Source of the DNA: Oscillospiraceae bacterium
GTDB taxonomy: Bacteria; Bacillota; Clostridia; Oscillospirales; JAKOTC01
Length of the DNA stretch: 39,485 bases
Assembly: GCA_035353335.1 (NCBI GenBank)
Contig: DAOPZJ010000001.1
Span: 12,889 to 52,373, forward strand
Reading direction: 5' to 3'
This document shows positions 1 through 8,177 of this stretch, piece after piece (the first letter of the stretch is position 1; the number at the start of each line of letters is the position of its first letter). The position numbers and the translations under genes were made by a program. The notes beneath the pieces were generated by a model. That model did not search any database, was not told the DNA's origin, and saw only the letters and a program-made list of their open reading frames with translations.

Positions 1-2477
1 TTCCAGTCGGGGTCGCGGTTCGGCCAGAGCGGCCACTCCTGAACGCGGTCAATGTGAACTTCGACCGAGGCGAAATCGGCTTCAGGCGTCGAGGTGAACG
101 AGCGCAGACACCCCCGGCACTCGTCGGTTTTGCCGCCGACGGAGATGCGGTTGTGCAGAAAGGCCGCGTCGACCGGGGGGAAATATTGGCTTCCGATATC
201 GGCCAATATCGGAACACCTTTTTCGTACCAAATGATCGAGCCCTCGTCATGGTCGTAGTGCATCGAGGCCTTGCCTGCTTTAAGAAGCAGATAACCGGTT
301 TCGGAACGCATACAAGCGCCGAACTCCGGGTAATGTCGGCTTTCGGGAAGTTCATCGGGGGCAGCGGCCAAGCTGCGGTCGATCAGAGCAATTGTTTTGA
401 AGGTGGAATTGAGTTCCCCTCCTGCGTTGATGACCGGCTGACCGGCGCGGTTCCAGGCGCGCATCATACGGGAAGAAAATTCGGGATTATCGCGGGCAAG
501 ATTCGCCGCCCACGCGAAGACGTTTTGAAAACTCTGCGTCCAATAGTTCGCCGCGGTGTCGCCGACAGTGGGCAGCAGATGAATGCCGCAGCGGATATCG
601 GGCGGGGTCTGAATCGAGGCAAGAAAGTCCATAGCCGAGAGAAAGCGCGGGTCGGCGGAAAAATCACGGTGACCGCTGTTTTTGAGCGCAGTGAAAAGGA
701 AGATCAGATAATTCATCGAATAGGCCTGATAATTCGGGGCCTCAATCCAGGCGCCGTCGGGATAGACCGCGTAATCGAGCTCTTTATCGAGCTCGGCTTC
801 GACATAAGAAGCCCATGCTTCAGCGTCCGGATGGCCTTTTAACAAGCAGGCGAGCGTACCGAGCGCGGAAAAATGGTCGCTGTGAAAATTACGGTTGCCC
901 TTGGAAAATCCGGCGCTGACGGGAGGCCAATAATCGGGGTCGGCCATACAGTGTGCCAAAAAGGCGAATTGCCGTAAAATATCAACTTTTTCCTGCACGA
1001 AAACCGCGGGGGAGTCGGCGATCAGGTCGAAATCGAGCGCGATCAGGCGGAGCGGGCGGCTGAGGCGGATGCAGACAAGCTCGTGCAAGGAATAGCCGAA
1101 GTCGGCGATCAGACGGATGCGGGTGCGCAGCCACCCGGCGATCTCGGTTTTGGCGATTTCGGCATACTTGTCTTCTCCGGAAAGCAGATAAACCCCTGCG
1201 GGGTCGAAACCGTTGGGGTCGTCTTTGTGTTCCGAAAGGGCTTTGCGCAGCCAGGGCCAATTTTGAATCTGCCCGCGCAGGCGTGGAATATCCTGCTTTT
1301 GAAGCAGGAGGTGAGGGTGATCCTCCGCTGGTTTCCAAGTGCGATTCCATGCAAGAGCATCTTCGAGGGACGGGCTGCCGTAAACAGCGCAAAGGGTATC
1401 GGCAGGACGAATTTTATCCATCGGGTTTTTCAGCATATTCTCCCAATTCTGATAGGCGGAAGTGAGTTTCACGCTTTCTCTTTGAGAGTAATTGGAGCAG
1501 AGCGACAGTACCCAGACGCGCGCGCCCCCGGAGACGGGCAGTTCAATTTGATCGGATTTGACCACAGGGCCTGCGGCTTTGCCGTTTTTCCATTGTGAGG
1601 CGCAGACGGGGACGGCACAGAGGCAGGAGTTATCCGTAAAACAGAGCTGCATCAGGGTCGCGGTGTTCGTGTCCCAGGTGTAAAAGGGCTGCAGACGGAC
1701 GGCGTCGTCGGGGCTTGGGGTATATTCAATGCGCTTCCACTCGTCGGCGCGGCCTTTATCGGCGGATGGCGAGTGCATGCGGGCATAGATTTTATGCGGA
1801 GTTTGATTGAAGCGCAGGGTGAATGGCAGGGGTTCTTTGCAGGAAAACGATTCGGTGATTTTGAGATCGGCGGTATCTTTGAAAAATTCGAGGGTGATGT
1901 TCCAGCAGCCGCCGTTTGCAAAGGCGTAGCGTAAATCGGCTTGAACCGTCATAGGGCGGCAAGTCAGGCGGGTTTGCAGTACTGCGAAATGGGTCTCCGG
2001 AATCCCTCCGTCAGCGCTTTGCGAAGCGCCACGGAATTCGTTTACGAATTTCGATTCATCGCCCTTTAACAAGGGAAGCAAACCGGAAAGGCGGAGGGTT
2101 TGATTAAAAAAGCGGAGAATCGGGGGCGGAGGGGCGGAATATGTGCCGCTTGCCGGAAAATCGCAGGTGAATTGGGGGGTATGGACGGAAATCACGCCGT
2201 CTGCTTCGGCGACTTCGGCAAAACAGGAGCGGGCGGAGGATTGTTCGAGGATGAAATATTTAAGCGTTTCGTTCGGATTCAGTGAGAGCATCAGTCCTAT
2301 GGTCAGGGAATCTTCGTCAAGGCTGAGAAAATCGGCATCGATCGGTATGCCGGACGGGTCGGTCATCATCAGATGATGAAGGACGGCAGGGCGGTCGAGC
2401 ACGGTTTGCAGGCAGACATACTGCCGGGGCCAAAAAATGCCCAGCGGTTCTTGGATTGTCAGTTTTCCGATAATCAA
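1..2477 (-). CDS. Heparinase II/III-like polysaccharide lyase (3' end cut by window edge)
   Basis: The reading frame is open from a TTG at 2477 to the left edge (825 codons, no stop), so the C-terminus is missing. The TTG start is chosen because GGAGGAG lies 5 nt upstream (2483-2489) and no ATG nearby has a site. The TTG overlaps the stop of the upstream gene (TTGA), which suggests translational coupling. A region at about residues 500-640 resembles the alpha/alpha toroid of alginate and heparin lyases, with PDGAWIEAPNYQAYS. Near residue 742, MHYDHDEGSIIWYEKG matches the start of the heparinase II/III beta-sandwich domain (His/Asp-rich motif, then a VxLxDxG-like segment). I see no signal peptide, so the protein is probably cytoplasmic and would act on imported oligosaccharides. 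Residues about 133-159 come from an inserted palindromic repeat. The substrate cannot be told from the sequence. Confidence 0.82.
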   Translation of the reverse strand, partial: MIIGKLTIQEPLGIFWPRQYVCLQTVLDRPAVLHHLMMTDPSGIPIDADFLSLDEDSLTIGLMLSLNPNETLKYFILEQSSARSCFAEVAEADGVISVHTPQFTCDFPASGTYSAPPPPILRFFNQTLRLSGLLPLLKGDESKFVNEFRGASQSADGGIPETHFAVLQTRLTCRPMTVQADLRYAFANGGCWNITLEFFKDTADLKITESFSCKEPLPFTLRFNQTPHKIYARMHSPSADKGRADEWKRIEYTPSPDDAVRLQPFYTWDTNTATLMQLCFTDNSCLCAVPVCASQWKNGKAAGPVVKSDQIELPVSGGARVWVLSLCSNYSQRESVKLTSAYQNWENMLKNPMDKIRPADTLCAVYGSPSLEDALAWNRTWKPAEDHPHLLLQKQDIPRLRGQIQNWPWLRKALSEHKDDPNGFDPAGVYLLSGEDKYAEIAKTEIAGWLRTRIRLIADFGYSLHELVCIRLSRPLRLIALDFDLIADSPAVFVQEKVDILRQFAFLAHCMADPDYWPPVSAGFSKGNRNFHSDHFSALGTLACLLKGHPDAEAWASYVEAELDKELDYAVYPDGAWIEAPNYQAYSMNYLIFLFTALKNSGHRDFSADPRFLSAMDFLASIQTPPDIRCGIHLLPTVGDTAANYWTQSFQNVFAWAANLARDNPEFSSRMMRAWNRAGQPVINAGGELNSTFKTIALIDRSLAAAPDELPESRHYPEFGACMRSETGYLLLKAGKASMHYDHDEGSIIWYEKGVPILADIGSQYFPPVDAAFLHNRISVGGKTDECRGCLRSFTSTPEADFASVEVHIDRVQEWPLWPNRDPDW
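2001..2079. repeat. Palindromic repeat element inside the heparinase-like gene
   Basis: This stretch begins ATCCCTCC and ends CCCTTTAACAAGGGAAGC, the same ends as the intergenic elements at 25208-25255 and 26217-26263. It holds three small hairpins: one on GCGCTT/AAGCGC, one on CGGAATTCGT/ACGAATTTCG, and CCCTTTAACAAGGG. It keeps the host gene in frame and encodes about 26 residues on the minus strand. Confidence 0.6.
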
Positions 2478-4756
2478 AGCAGCTCCTCCGTAACCTCGAG
2501 GTCGAAATTCAAGATATCGTGTTTGCCGTTTTGGTCAGCGACGGTCAGAATAAAATGATTCAAACCCTTGTCGGCGGATGAGGGTGTGCCGTGCAGATAA
2601 CCGTCATAATCGCGGATTTCCAGCCAATCGGCGCCTTTGATTGAGAAAGTGAGTTTTTGCGCGTTGTGAAAACCGCTGTACATCGGCCTGTCTGGCAAGC
2701 GGTTATATAAGAGCTTTCCGAGCGAGCGGACGGACTTGACGTAAACAGCATATTCCGCGCCGACGCGGGCGGCAGGTTCAAGGGAGCTTTCTAAAAAAAA
2801 CGGGCAGTGAAGATTGATGCAGGAGGTCGGTAAACTCCCGATGCCTTCGGCGTTAAACGCGCGGACGCGGTAATAGGCATACACCCGTTTGAATCGGGTG
2901 AGTTCGAGTTCGGTATTTTGGGTCTTGCAGATCAGATTGGCGGGATAAATTTCGAGTACGGCCGGGGAGTCGGTACGGTTCGTCCAGATCTCACAGGGTT
3001 TGTCACACGGGGTGAAACCGTTTTCGTCGCTGCCGTATACGGCGTAGGTCAAGCCGCTGCCGACGGAGTTCCAACACAAAGTAAGTTTACGATTTTCGCG
3101 GATTAATGTAAAGCCGGCCGGGATGGGCGGCGCGTCCCAAGTGAACGAACCGGGTTCGCTCCATGCGCTCCAAACACCGTCTGCGTTTTTGCCTCGTGCC
3201 CGCCAAAAATAAGTTTTATCGGGAGGCAGAATCAACGAGGGGTCGGTATCCGATTCGGGTTTTGTTGTGCGCTGTTGGAAAACGGGAGCATAAGGCCACG
3301 CAAAGTCGGCGCGGTCGCTGAGCATAAATTCATACCCGGCGGCGTCGGCGCTTGTCCACCGGAAAGGTCGGCCGGAGTCAAAAGAGATGAGCGCGGGAGG
3401 ATTCGGCGGAGCGACGGAGGATTCCCGCCAGAGGTGGGTGATTTTCAGAGTGCGGTTCGGGTCAGCGCGCAGTTCAAGGGTGTTATCGCCGGAATCCAAT
3501 TCGGGCAGCGACGGGCGGTAACTTTGAAAAACAAGGTTGAGCTCATCGACGATAAAATCCGCGTCCCGGGCGTCGATATGCAATTCAAGATGATAACAGG
3601 TTTCGGACAACGCTTTGCAGTCGGTGTTGAACTCACAGCAGAATTCGCCGGGTTGGGTGACGGCATATTTGCTCTCTCCGGCAGCGGCGACGGTGACAAA
3701 AAGCCGACCGGATTTCAATTTTCCTTTGACTGAAAATCCGGTGATCGGCCATGGGCAATCGTCCCGATAAAAATAAAGAGACTTATTTTCGCGAAGGCCA
3801 AGGACCGTTGCACAGGGCTCACCCGACAGCCGCTTTTCACCGGAGACAAGGTTTCGATGCAGGGGCTTGTCTCCGATAAATTTATCGTAATAAAAAACGA
3901 TCCGCTGGCCGGGTTTGAGCGTGAAGGCCATATCGCGGGGGTCGGAATAAGCAGAAATCCAATCGGAGCGCCAGCGGTCATTGCCGCCGAACAGCGCGGC
4001 GAGTTCGCCGATTTCGACAGAACCGGCGCGGCGGGCCAGAAAGGAATCGGCGCAAAGCTGCTCATAAGAGGAAATCCCGCCGTCGTCGTCGGGGATAAAT
4101 GCGCCTTTGAACTGATCTTGAGCATTCGGGTAGAGCGCGTCGAAATAACGGCGGGTTCCGCCGAAAAACAGTTCGGCAACCGCATGGCTGCCGTCGGAGA
4201 GTGAGCCCGTGCGGGCGGGAATTCCGGCTGCCGCGGCAAACAGCGCCAGCGCGCCGTTGAAGTTTCCGCAGGCACCGCTGCCCATGCCGGTTAAAAATCG
4301 GATGAGGGAAACACCGGGACTGTGAAAATCCAGACCCGGCCGGGTGGGGCCGAAAGTGAGATACTGCCGAAGAAACTGCCAGAGCGCGAGGGCTTTTTCG
4401 CGGTCGGTTTCATATCCGCCGCAAACGGTCTTCACTAAACCGGACAGTGACGAAAAGTCGCGCCCGTTCGCAATCAGGGCATTCACTTCGACAGGGGAAT
4501 CGGAGAGGTTTTCAATCGTCAGCGCGAGGTTATTTTGAAAAGACGGAAGTTCCGAGGGCTCGGCGGCGGTGTTTCGGCTGTCCAAAGTCGTATTCATATG
4601 GATTTTATATTGATATAAACCGTATGAATCGGTTGTCAGGGTTTCGGTATGCTGACGCGGGACGGTATCATTGCAAAGCGGGCCGTTTTCCCCGGCATCT
4701 GAGTGAGATGACGGGCTTCGCCTCTGTTTCGAATCTCCGCACACAGGCTTTTCCAT
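2474..4756 (-). CDS. Transglutaminase-like protein with C-terminal Ig/Fn3-like domains
   Basis: A 760-residue protein. Residues about 100-215 form a transglutaminase/protease-like core with the expected triad order: Cys163 in GACGNFNGAL, His191 in SDGSHAVAEL and Asp206 in YFDALYP. The rest looks like beta-sandwich modules: a region near 450-540 with WRARGKNADGVWSAWSEPG resembles a fibronectin type III repeat, and the last 70 residues resemble a putative Ig domain (GTPSSADKGLNHF). There is no signal peptide or membrane segment. The ATG at 4756 is preceded by AGGGGG at a good distance. A promoter sits just upstream, and the stop overlaps the start of the heparinase-like gene, so the two form one transcript. 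Members of this superfamily may be proteases, amidases or inactive binding proteins. The triad is present here, but the substrate is unknown. Confidence 0.75.
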   Translation of the reverse strand: MEKPVCGDSKQRRSPSSHSDAGENGPLCNDTVPRQHTETLTTDSYGLYQYKIHMNTTLDSRNTAAEPSELPSFQNNLALTIENLSDSPVEVNALIANGRDFSSLSGLVKTVCGGYETDREKALALWQFLRQYLTFGPTRPGLDFHSPGVSLIRFLTGMGSGACGNFNGALALFAAAAGIPARTGSLSDGSHAVAELFFGGTRRYFDALYPNAQDQFKGAFIPDDDGGISSYEQLCADSFLARRAGSVEIGELAALFGGNDRWRSDWISAYSDPRDMAFTLKPGQRIVFYYDKFIGDKPLHRNLVSGEKRLSGEPCATVLGLRENKSLYFYRDDCPWPITGFSVKGKLKSGRLFVTVAAAGESKYAVTQPGEFCCEFNTDCKALSETCYHLELHIDARDADFIVDELNLVFQSYRPSLPELDSGDNTLELRADPNRTLKITHLWRESSVAPPNPPALISFDSGRPFRWTSADAAGYEFMLSDRADFAWPYAPVFQQRTTKPESDTDPSLILPPDKTYFWRARGKNADGVWSAWSEPGSFTWDAPPIPAGFTLIRENRKLTLCWNSVGSGLTYAVYGSDENGFTPCDKPCEIWTNRTDSPAVLEIYPANLICKTQNTELELTRFKRVYAYYRVRAFNAEGIGSLPTSCINLHCPFFLESSLEPAARVGAEYAVYVKSVRSLGKLLYNRLPDRPMYSGFHNAQKLTFSIKGADWLEIRDYDGYLHGTPSSADKGLNHFILTVADQNGKHDILNFDLEVTEELL

Positions 4757-4782
4757 TGCATATCCCCCTTTGCGATTTATGA

Positions 4783-4816
4783 GTTTATTTTAACACAGGA
4801 CGAAGACGCTGGCAAT
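4783..4816 (-). promoter_or_regulatory. Sigma-A promoter of the transglutaminase/heparinase operon
   Basis: Reading the minus strand, TTGCCA is followed after 17 nt by TAAAAT, about 30 nt upstream of the ATG at 4756. It is one mismatch from consensus in each box. Confidence 0.65.
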
Positions 4817-4828
4817 GGGTTGCAAACA

Positions 4829-4858
4829 TTGACAGCGTATGAGAAAATATGGTAATAT
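4829..4858 (+). promoter_or_regulatory. Possible second plus-strand promoter upstream of the GH28-like gene
   Basis: TTGACA at 4829-4834 and TAATAT at 4853-4858 are separated by 18 nt. It is weaker than the promoter at 4953-4981 and would give a leader of more than 270 nt. It may be fortuitous in this AT-rich divergent intergenic region. Confidence 0.35.
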
Positions 4859-4941
4859 GAGGCAGAATCACAAGATAAAAGATAGCAATCTCTGTATTGG
4901 GCGGATAAGGAAGATTGTCGATGTTATAAAATTTAAGCAGC

Positions 4942-4965
4942 GATAAAATCAATTGACATTTTATC
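4942..4965. promoter_or_regulatory. Inverted repeat over the -35 box, candidate operator
   Basis: GATAAAAT (4942-4949) and ATTTTATC (4958-4965) are perfect 8-bp arms around an 8-nt centre that contains most of the TTGACA of the GH28-like gene promoter. A repressor bound here would block RNA polymerase. No regulator gene is adjacent. Confidence 0.5.
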
Positions 4966-4981
4966 CGAGTATCCGTATAAT
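4953..4981 (+). promoter_or_regulatory. Perfect consensus sigma-A promoter for the GH28-like gene
   Basis: TTGACA at 4953-4958, a 17-nt spacer and TATAAT at 4976-4981 match the consensus at all 12 positions. The predicted start near 4988 leaves a leader of about 150 nt before the ATG at 5138. Confidence 0.85.
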
Positions 4982-5009
4982 CGGGGAAGAATAAGCAAAA
5001 GGGGTGCAT

Positions 5010-5135
5010 TTGAAAATAGATTTCCAAACCGGAGTTGGATTCTTCGGTAATTGCATCATAAGGCTTAGACGAACAGAAAAATCAAATTTTCCGAGACGGA
5101 TCAAACATCCTGACTACTACGAAAGGAAGATATAA
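5010..5135 (+). CDS. Possible leader ORF in the GH28-like gene 5' UTR
   Basis: A TTG at 5010, preceded by AAAAGGGG (4997-5004), opens a 41-codon frame. It ends with TAA at 5133-5135, two bases before the ATG of the GH28-like gene. The predicted peptide is basic and has no recognisable motif. A frame of this length is not unlikely by chance, so this is only a candidate. Its position between promoter and gene, and the close stop/start spacing, are the reasons to list it. Confidence 0.2.
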   Translation: MKIDFQTGVGFFGNCIIRLRRTEKSNFPRRIKHPDYYERKI

Positions 5136-5137
5136 AC

Positions 5138-6505
5138 ATGCGCATGAAAACGATTTATGCAAGCGAGACCGGGGCAAAACTCGACTCCGACGTCTATACC
5201 GGAGGGGGGACCGACGATACCGCTGCGCTGCAAAAGGCGCTGGATACGGCGAAAGACGAGAGCGCGGTGCGGCTCGTGATGGACGGCTCGGCGCTGATTA
5301 CGGGCCTGACGGTCTATTCCGACACGACCATCGAATGCCTGAGCGACGCCTGCGGGTTTTATCAGGCCGACAACTCCAACCGGGCGATGATCGTCAACGC
5401 ACATCCGTCCAGGGGCGAGCGGATTGACCGCAACATCAAGTTAATCGGCGGCACTTACAACCAAAACTGCCTGCACCAGGCGCACCATGTCCCACCCGAG
5501 AAACCGTATCCCGAGGGCGATTCGCTCGTGGTGTGCATCTCCTTTTTCGGCATCGAAAATCTGATGATTCGCGATGTGGTCATCCGTAATCACCGCACTT
5601 TCGCGTTTTTAATCACCAACTGGGAAAAGGTCACAATGGAAAATATCCGGTTTGAGCTGCCGGACTATATGCACGGCAATCAGGACGGCATCCACATGCA
5701 GGGGCCGGGTCGGTTTTTGGTGATTCGCAACGTGCAGGGAAAGACCAGCGACGACATGATCGCGCTGAACGGAGACGAAGAAATCAACGGCAATGACCGA
5801 AACTGGATGCATCCGCATGCCACCGTCGGGCCGATGTCCGATATTCTCGTCGACACCGTCGTGTGCGACGATGCGTCGCAGGTCATTCGGATTTTGTCGC
5901 GTGAAAATCTGATCGACCGGGTCACGATCCGCAACGTTTCGGGGACTTACCGCAGCTTCGGCTTTTATCTGCATGCGTGGGATCTGCGCAAAAAAGGCTT
6001 TCAGGGCGATTACGGCAGCGTATTTATCGAGAACGTCGACCTGCGGCAGACCGAAGCCGACTACAACTATACCAAGCGGTTTTTATTCCGCATCTCCGGA
6101 AAACACAAGTGCATGACGCTGAAAAATATCTATTACCGCGACCCGACCGACGACCGCTATGTGATCTGGCTCGAGGGCATCTCCGACATGAAAGGTATGG
6201 GGTTCGCTCCGGCGCAGGTGGAATCGCTGGTCATCGACGGGCTGCACATTCAGGACGAGGGCGACACGCCGCAGACCTTCCCGTATATCGCTGCGGAAGG
6301 CAAAATCAAGCGGATGGTCATCCGCAACAGCGAGCTTTACTGCAAGGCCGGAAAAGAGCCGGTGTTTTTATCGGCTGCGGGCGAGGTCGCGGACATCGGT
6401 CGTCTGGCGATGTATAACGTCGTTTCCGAGAATGTCGGCACGCTGATCGACGACCCGGAAGGGAACATCAAAGCGCTGGAAGTGGACAGCGAGGAATGGG
6501 AATAA
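5138..6505 (+). CDS. GH28-related right-handed beta-helix protein (polygalacturonase-like)
   Basis: A 455-residue protein. The N-terminal GGGTDDTAALQKAL (residues 22-35) is the hallmark opening of pectate-lyase-superfamily/GH28-related proteins. The body has the short beta-helix repeats typical of the family. NQDGIHMQG (Asp183) and SDDMIALNGD (Asp205, Asp206) line up with the NTDG and DD motifs of GH28 polygalacturonases. The family's GHG motif is not obvious, so activity is uncertain. There is no signal peptide, which suggests action on imported pectic or other uronate oligosaccharides. The ATG at 5138 has AAGGA about 10 nt upstream; an ATG at 5144 is an alternative. The gene is monocistronic, with a promoter at 4953 and a terminator at 6539. 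Confidence 0.78.
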   Translation: MRMKTIYASETGAKLDSDVYTGGGTDDTAALQKALDTAKDESAVRLVMDGSALITGLTVYSDTTIECLSDACGFYQADNSNRAMIVNAHPSRGERIDRNIKLIGGTYNQNCLHQAHHVPPEKPYPEGDSLVVCISFFGIENLMIRDVVIRNHRTFAFLITNWEKVTMENIRFELPDYMHGNQDGIHMQGPGRFLVIRNVQGKTSDDMIALNGDEEINGNDRNWMHPHATVGPMSDILVDTVVCDDASQVIRILSRENLIDRVTIRNVSGTYRSFGFYLHAWDLRKKGFQGDYGSVFIENVDLRQTEADYNYTKRFLFRISGKHKCMTLKNIYYRDPTDDRYVIWLEGISDMKGMGFAPAQVESLVIDGLHIQDEGDTPQTFPYIAAEGKIKRMVIRNSELYCKAGKEPVFLSAAGEVADIGRLAMYNVVSENVGTLIDDPEGNIKALEVDSEEWE

Positions 6506-6538
6506 TTCAGAGTTCGGAATTCAGTATTCAGAATTTAG

Positions 6539-6572
6539 AATGCCGGAGCGTTTATCGTTCCGGCGTTCTTTG
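6539..6572 (+). terminator. Rho-independent terminator after the GH28-like gene
   Basis: Arms 6539-6550 and 6556-6567 (TGCCGGAGCG/CGTTCCGGCG, with wobble pairs) are followed by CTTTGTG, a short U-tract. Confidence 0.55.
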
Positions 6573-6613
6573 TGAGTGAGGGAAAGTGTTTTGCTTCCGC
6601 GTGATTAAATAAA

Positions 6614-6693
6614 AATTCCGGGTCGTCGAGACGCCGACCCCTACATAAGCCGGCGAGGATGGAAGCGAGTGCTATCGGGCGAACACAGTTCGC
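6614..6693. repeat. Intergenic palindromic repeats upstream of the polyol dehydrogenase
   Basis: GGGTCG (6620-6625) pairs with CGACCC (6635-6640). GCGAAC (6679-6684) pairs with GTTCGC (6688-6693) around ACA. Both resemble short REP-like palindromes common in clostridial intergenic DNA. The second ends 8 nt before the -35 box at 6702, so it could also be an operator. Confidence 0.4.
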
Positions 6694-6701
6694 TCCTGCT
6701 C

Positions 6702-6730
6702 TTGAAAATTGAGGGGTTTTGCGGTATGAT
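6702..6730 (+). promoter_or_regulatory. Sigma-A promoter of the polyol dehydrogenase gene
   Basis: TTGAAA at 6702-6707, a 17-nt spacer and TATGAT at 6725-6730. Transcription would start near 6737. This excludes an ATG at 6719 and supports the start at 6773. Confidence 0.75.
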
Positions 6731-6772
6731 AGCAAGGTAAATTTGAATTTTGTGAACGGAGATCAATGGATT

Positions 6773-7996
6773 ATGGTAAAACGGGCGGTTGTTTACGGCG
6801 CGGGGAAATTGGTGCGGTGCTTTATCAGTCAGATCCTGCACGCAAGCGGATATGAGATCGTGTTTTTAGAGCTGGGAAAAGACCTGGTGCGCATGCTGAA
6901 TGAGGCAAAGCGCTATCCGGTGCGGCTCGTGACCAACGACGAGACCAAGGAATTTTACATCGACAACTTCCGCGCCGAGGACAGCTCCCAACCCGGGATC
7001 GCCGCAAAAGAGATGCTTGAGGCCGACTTGATGGTGACCAGCGTCGGCGCGCGCAATCTGCAATACATCGCCCAGCCGATCGCAGAGGGCATCAAGGCTC
7101 GCATTGACGCGGGGAAAGCGCCGCTCAATATCATTTTAGCAGAGAATCTGAACGATTCCGGCCACTATATGCGCGAGCAAGTGTGCAAATATCTTGATGA
7201 GGCGACCATTGAGAAACTCGATGCGAACGTCGGGTTTATCGAAGCGAGCATCGGGCGGATGGTGCCGGAACTGGCCAAGGGCGAAGCAGATGATCCGCTG
7301 CTGGTGCGCGGCGAGCCGTATGAGATCTTGCAGATCGACGGCGCGGCGGTGGTCGGCAAAAAGCCGGAACTCGTCAACACGCTGTTCTGTGACCCGATTG
7401 AGCCGTATATCCAGCGCAAGCTTTTTGTGCACAACATGTGCCACTGCGCCTGCGCGTATCTCGCGGCGGGCAAATATGAGTTTATCCACGAGGCCATGTG
7501 CGATCCCGCGATCCGCTATCTGATCGAGCAGGCGGGGTTGGTCGGGGTACGTTCCATCGCCGCCGAGGAGAAAATGAGTTACGATTCGCTGCTCGACTTC
7601 CTGACCAAGCTGCAATATCGGTTTTCCAACGTCAATCTGCGTGACACGGTTGCGCGGGTGGGAGCAGATCCGATGCGCAAACTCGGCAACGACGACCGGA
7701 TTACCGGGCTTTACCGGTTGGCCAAGAAACACGACATCGATGTGTCATTCCTGATGCCGGTGTATGCGGCGGCGCTTTGCTACCGCAGCGAGGCGGACAA
7801 GGCCTCGGTACAGGTCAATGACGATTACAAGGCAAGCGGCGTCAAAGAGACTTTGAAAAAATATAGCGGGATCGATTTTTCGGATGAGGAAATCAAGCAA
7901 ATTGAAACACATATTGCGAATCTGCAAAAGGGCGATTTTGACGAACTGATCCGGTTGGCGGAATCGGCAAGAGCCAAGAACACAGAGACGACCTGA
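6773..7996 (+). CDS. Mannitol-1-phosphate 5-dehydrogenase-like polyol dehydrogenase
   Basis: A 407-residue member of the long-chain polyol-specific dehydrogenase family, which oxidises sugar-alcohol (phosphates) with NAD. The N-terminal VVYGAGKLVRCF (residues 6-17) is the nucleotide-binding loop. RKLFVHNMCH keeps the Lys/Asn/His spacing of the MtlD active site (KLFTLNTGH in the family). The loop differs from the usual GAGNIGRGF of MtlD, so the true substrate may be another polyol phosphate. The ATG at 6773 has GGAG 11 nt upstream and lies downstream of the promoter. No phosphotransferase genes are adjacent, so a mannitol PTS is not implied. The gene is monocistronic and ends in a strong terminator. 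Confidence 0.75.
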   Translation: MVKRAVVYGAGKLVRCFISQILHASGYEIVFLELGKDLVRMLNEAKRYPVRLVTNDETKEFYIDNFRAEDSSQPGIAAKEMLEADLMVTSVGARNLQYIAQPIAEGIKARIDAGKAPLNIILAENLNDSGHYMREQVCKYLDEATIEKLDANVGFIEASIGRMVPELAKGEADDPLLVRGEPYEILQIDGAAVVGKKPELVNTLFCDPIEPYIQRKLFVHNMCHCACAYLAAGKYEFIHEAMCDPAIRYLIEQAGLVGVRSIAAEEKMSYDSLLDFLTKLQYRFSNVNLRDTVARVGADPMRKLGNDDRITGLYRLAKKHDIDVSFLMPVYAAALCYRSEADKASVQVNDDYKASGVKETLKKYSGIDFSDEEIKQIETHIANLQKGDFDELIRLAESARAKNTETT

Positions 7997-8002
7997 CGTG
8001 AT

Positions 8003-8033
8003 AAAAGCGGCTTGCTTGACAAGCCGCTTTTTT
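8003..8033 (+). terminator. Strong terminator after the polyol dehydrogenase
   Basis: A perfect 12-bp stem (AAAAGCGGCTTG with its complement) has a 5-nt loop and ends in six T. Confidence 0.92.
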
Positions 8034-8103
8034 ATAATTATAATTTCTATATTTAATAGATAATTTCAACCGGAATTAGAATCTATCTCAAAAAACGCGG
8101 TTA

Positions 8104-8132
8104 TTGTTTCACTGACAGAAACAGGATATGAT
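8104..8132 (+). promoter_or_regulatory. Sigma-A promoter of the XRE regulator gene
   Basis: TTGTTT at 8104-8109, a 17-nt spacer and TATGAT at 8127-8132. Confidence 0.6.
8105..8123. promoter_or_regulatory. Inverted repeat in the promoter, candidate operator
   Basis: TGTTTC (8105-8110) and GAAACA (8118-8123) are perfect arms 7 nt apart, lying between and over the promoter boxes. This suits autoregulation by the helix-turn-helix protein encoded downstream. Confidence 0.5.
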
Positions 8133-8139
8133 GTAATCA

Positions 8140-8153
8140 CAACGGCGCCGTTG
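8140..8153. promoter_or_regulatory. 14-bp perfect palindrome downstream of the -10 box
   Basis: CAACGGCGCCGTTG is fully self-complementary and lies just after the expected transcription start. It could be a second operator or a small hairpin at the 5' end of the mRNA. Confidence 0.45.
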
Positions 8154-8177
8154 ATTTGATTCAAAGGAGTTGAGTAT

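Noticed and set aside
54..842. 262-codon open frame on the plus strand at the left edge
   Set aside because: It is opposite a longer minus-strand frame with clear lyase motifs and has no recognisable domain.
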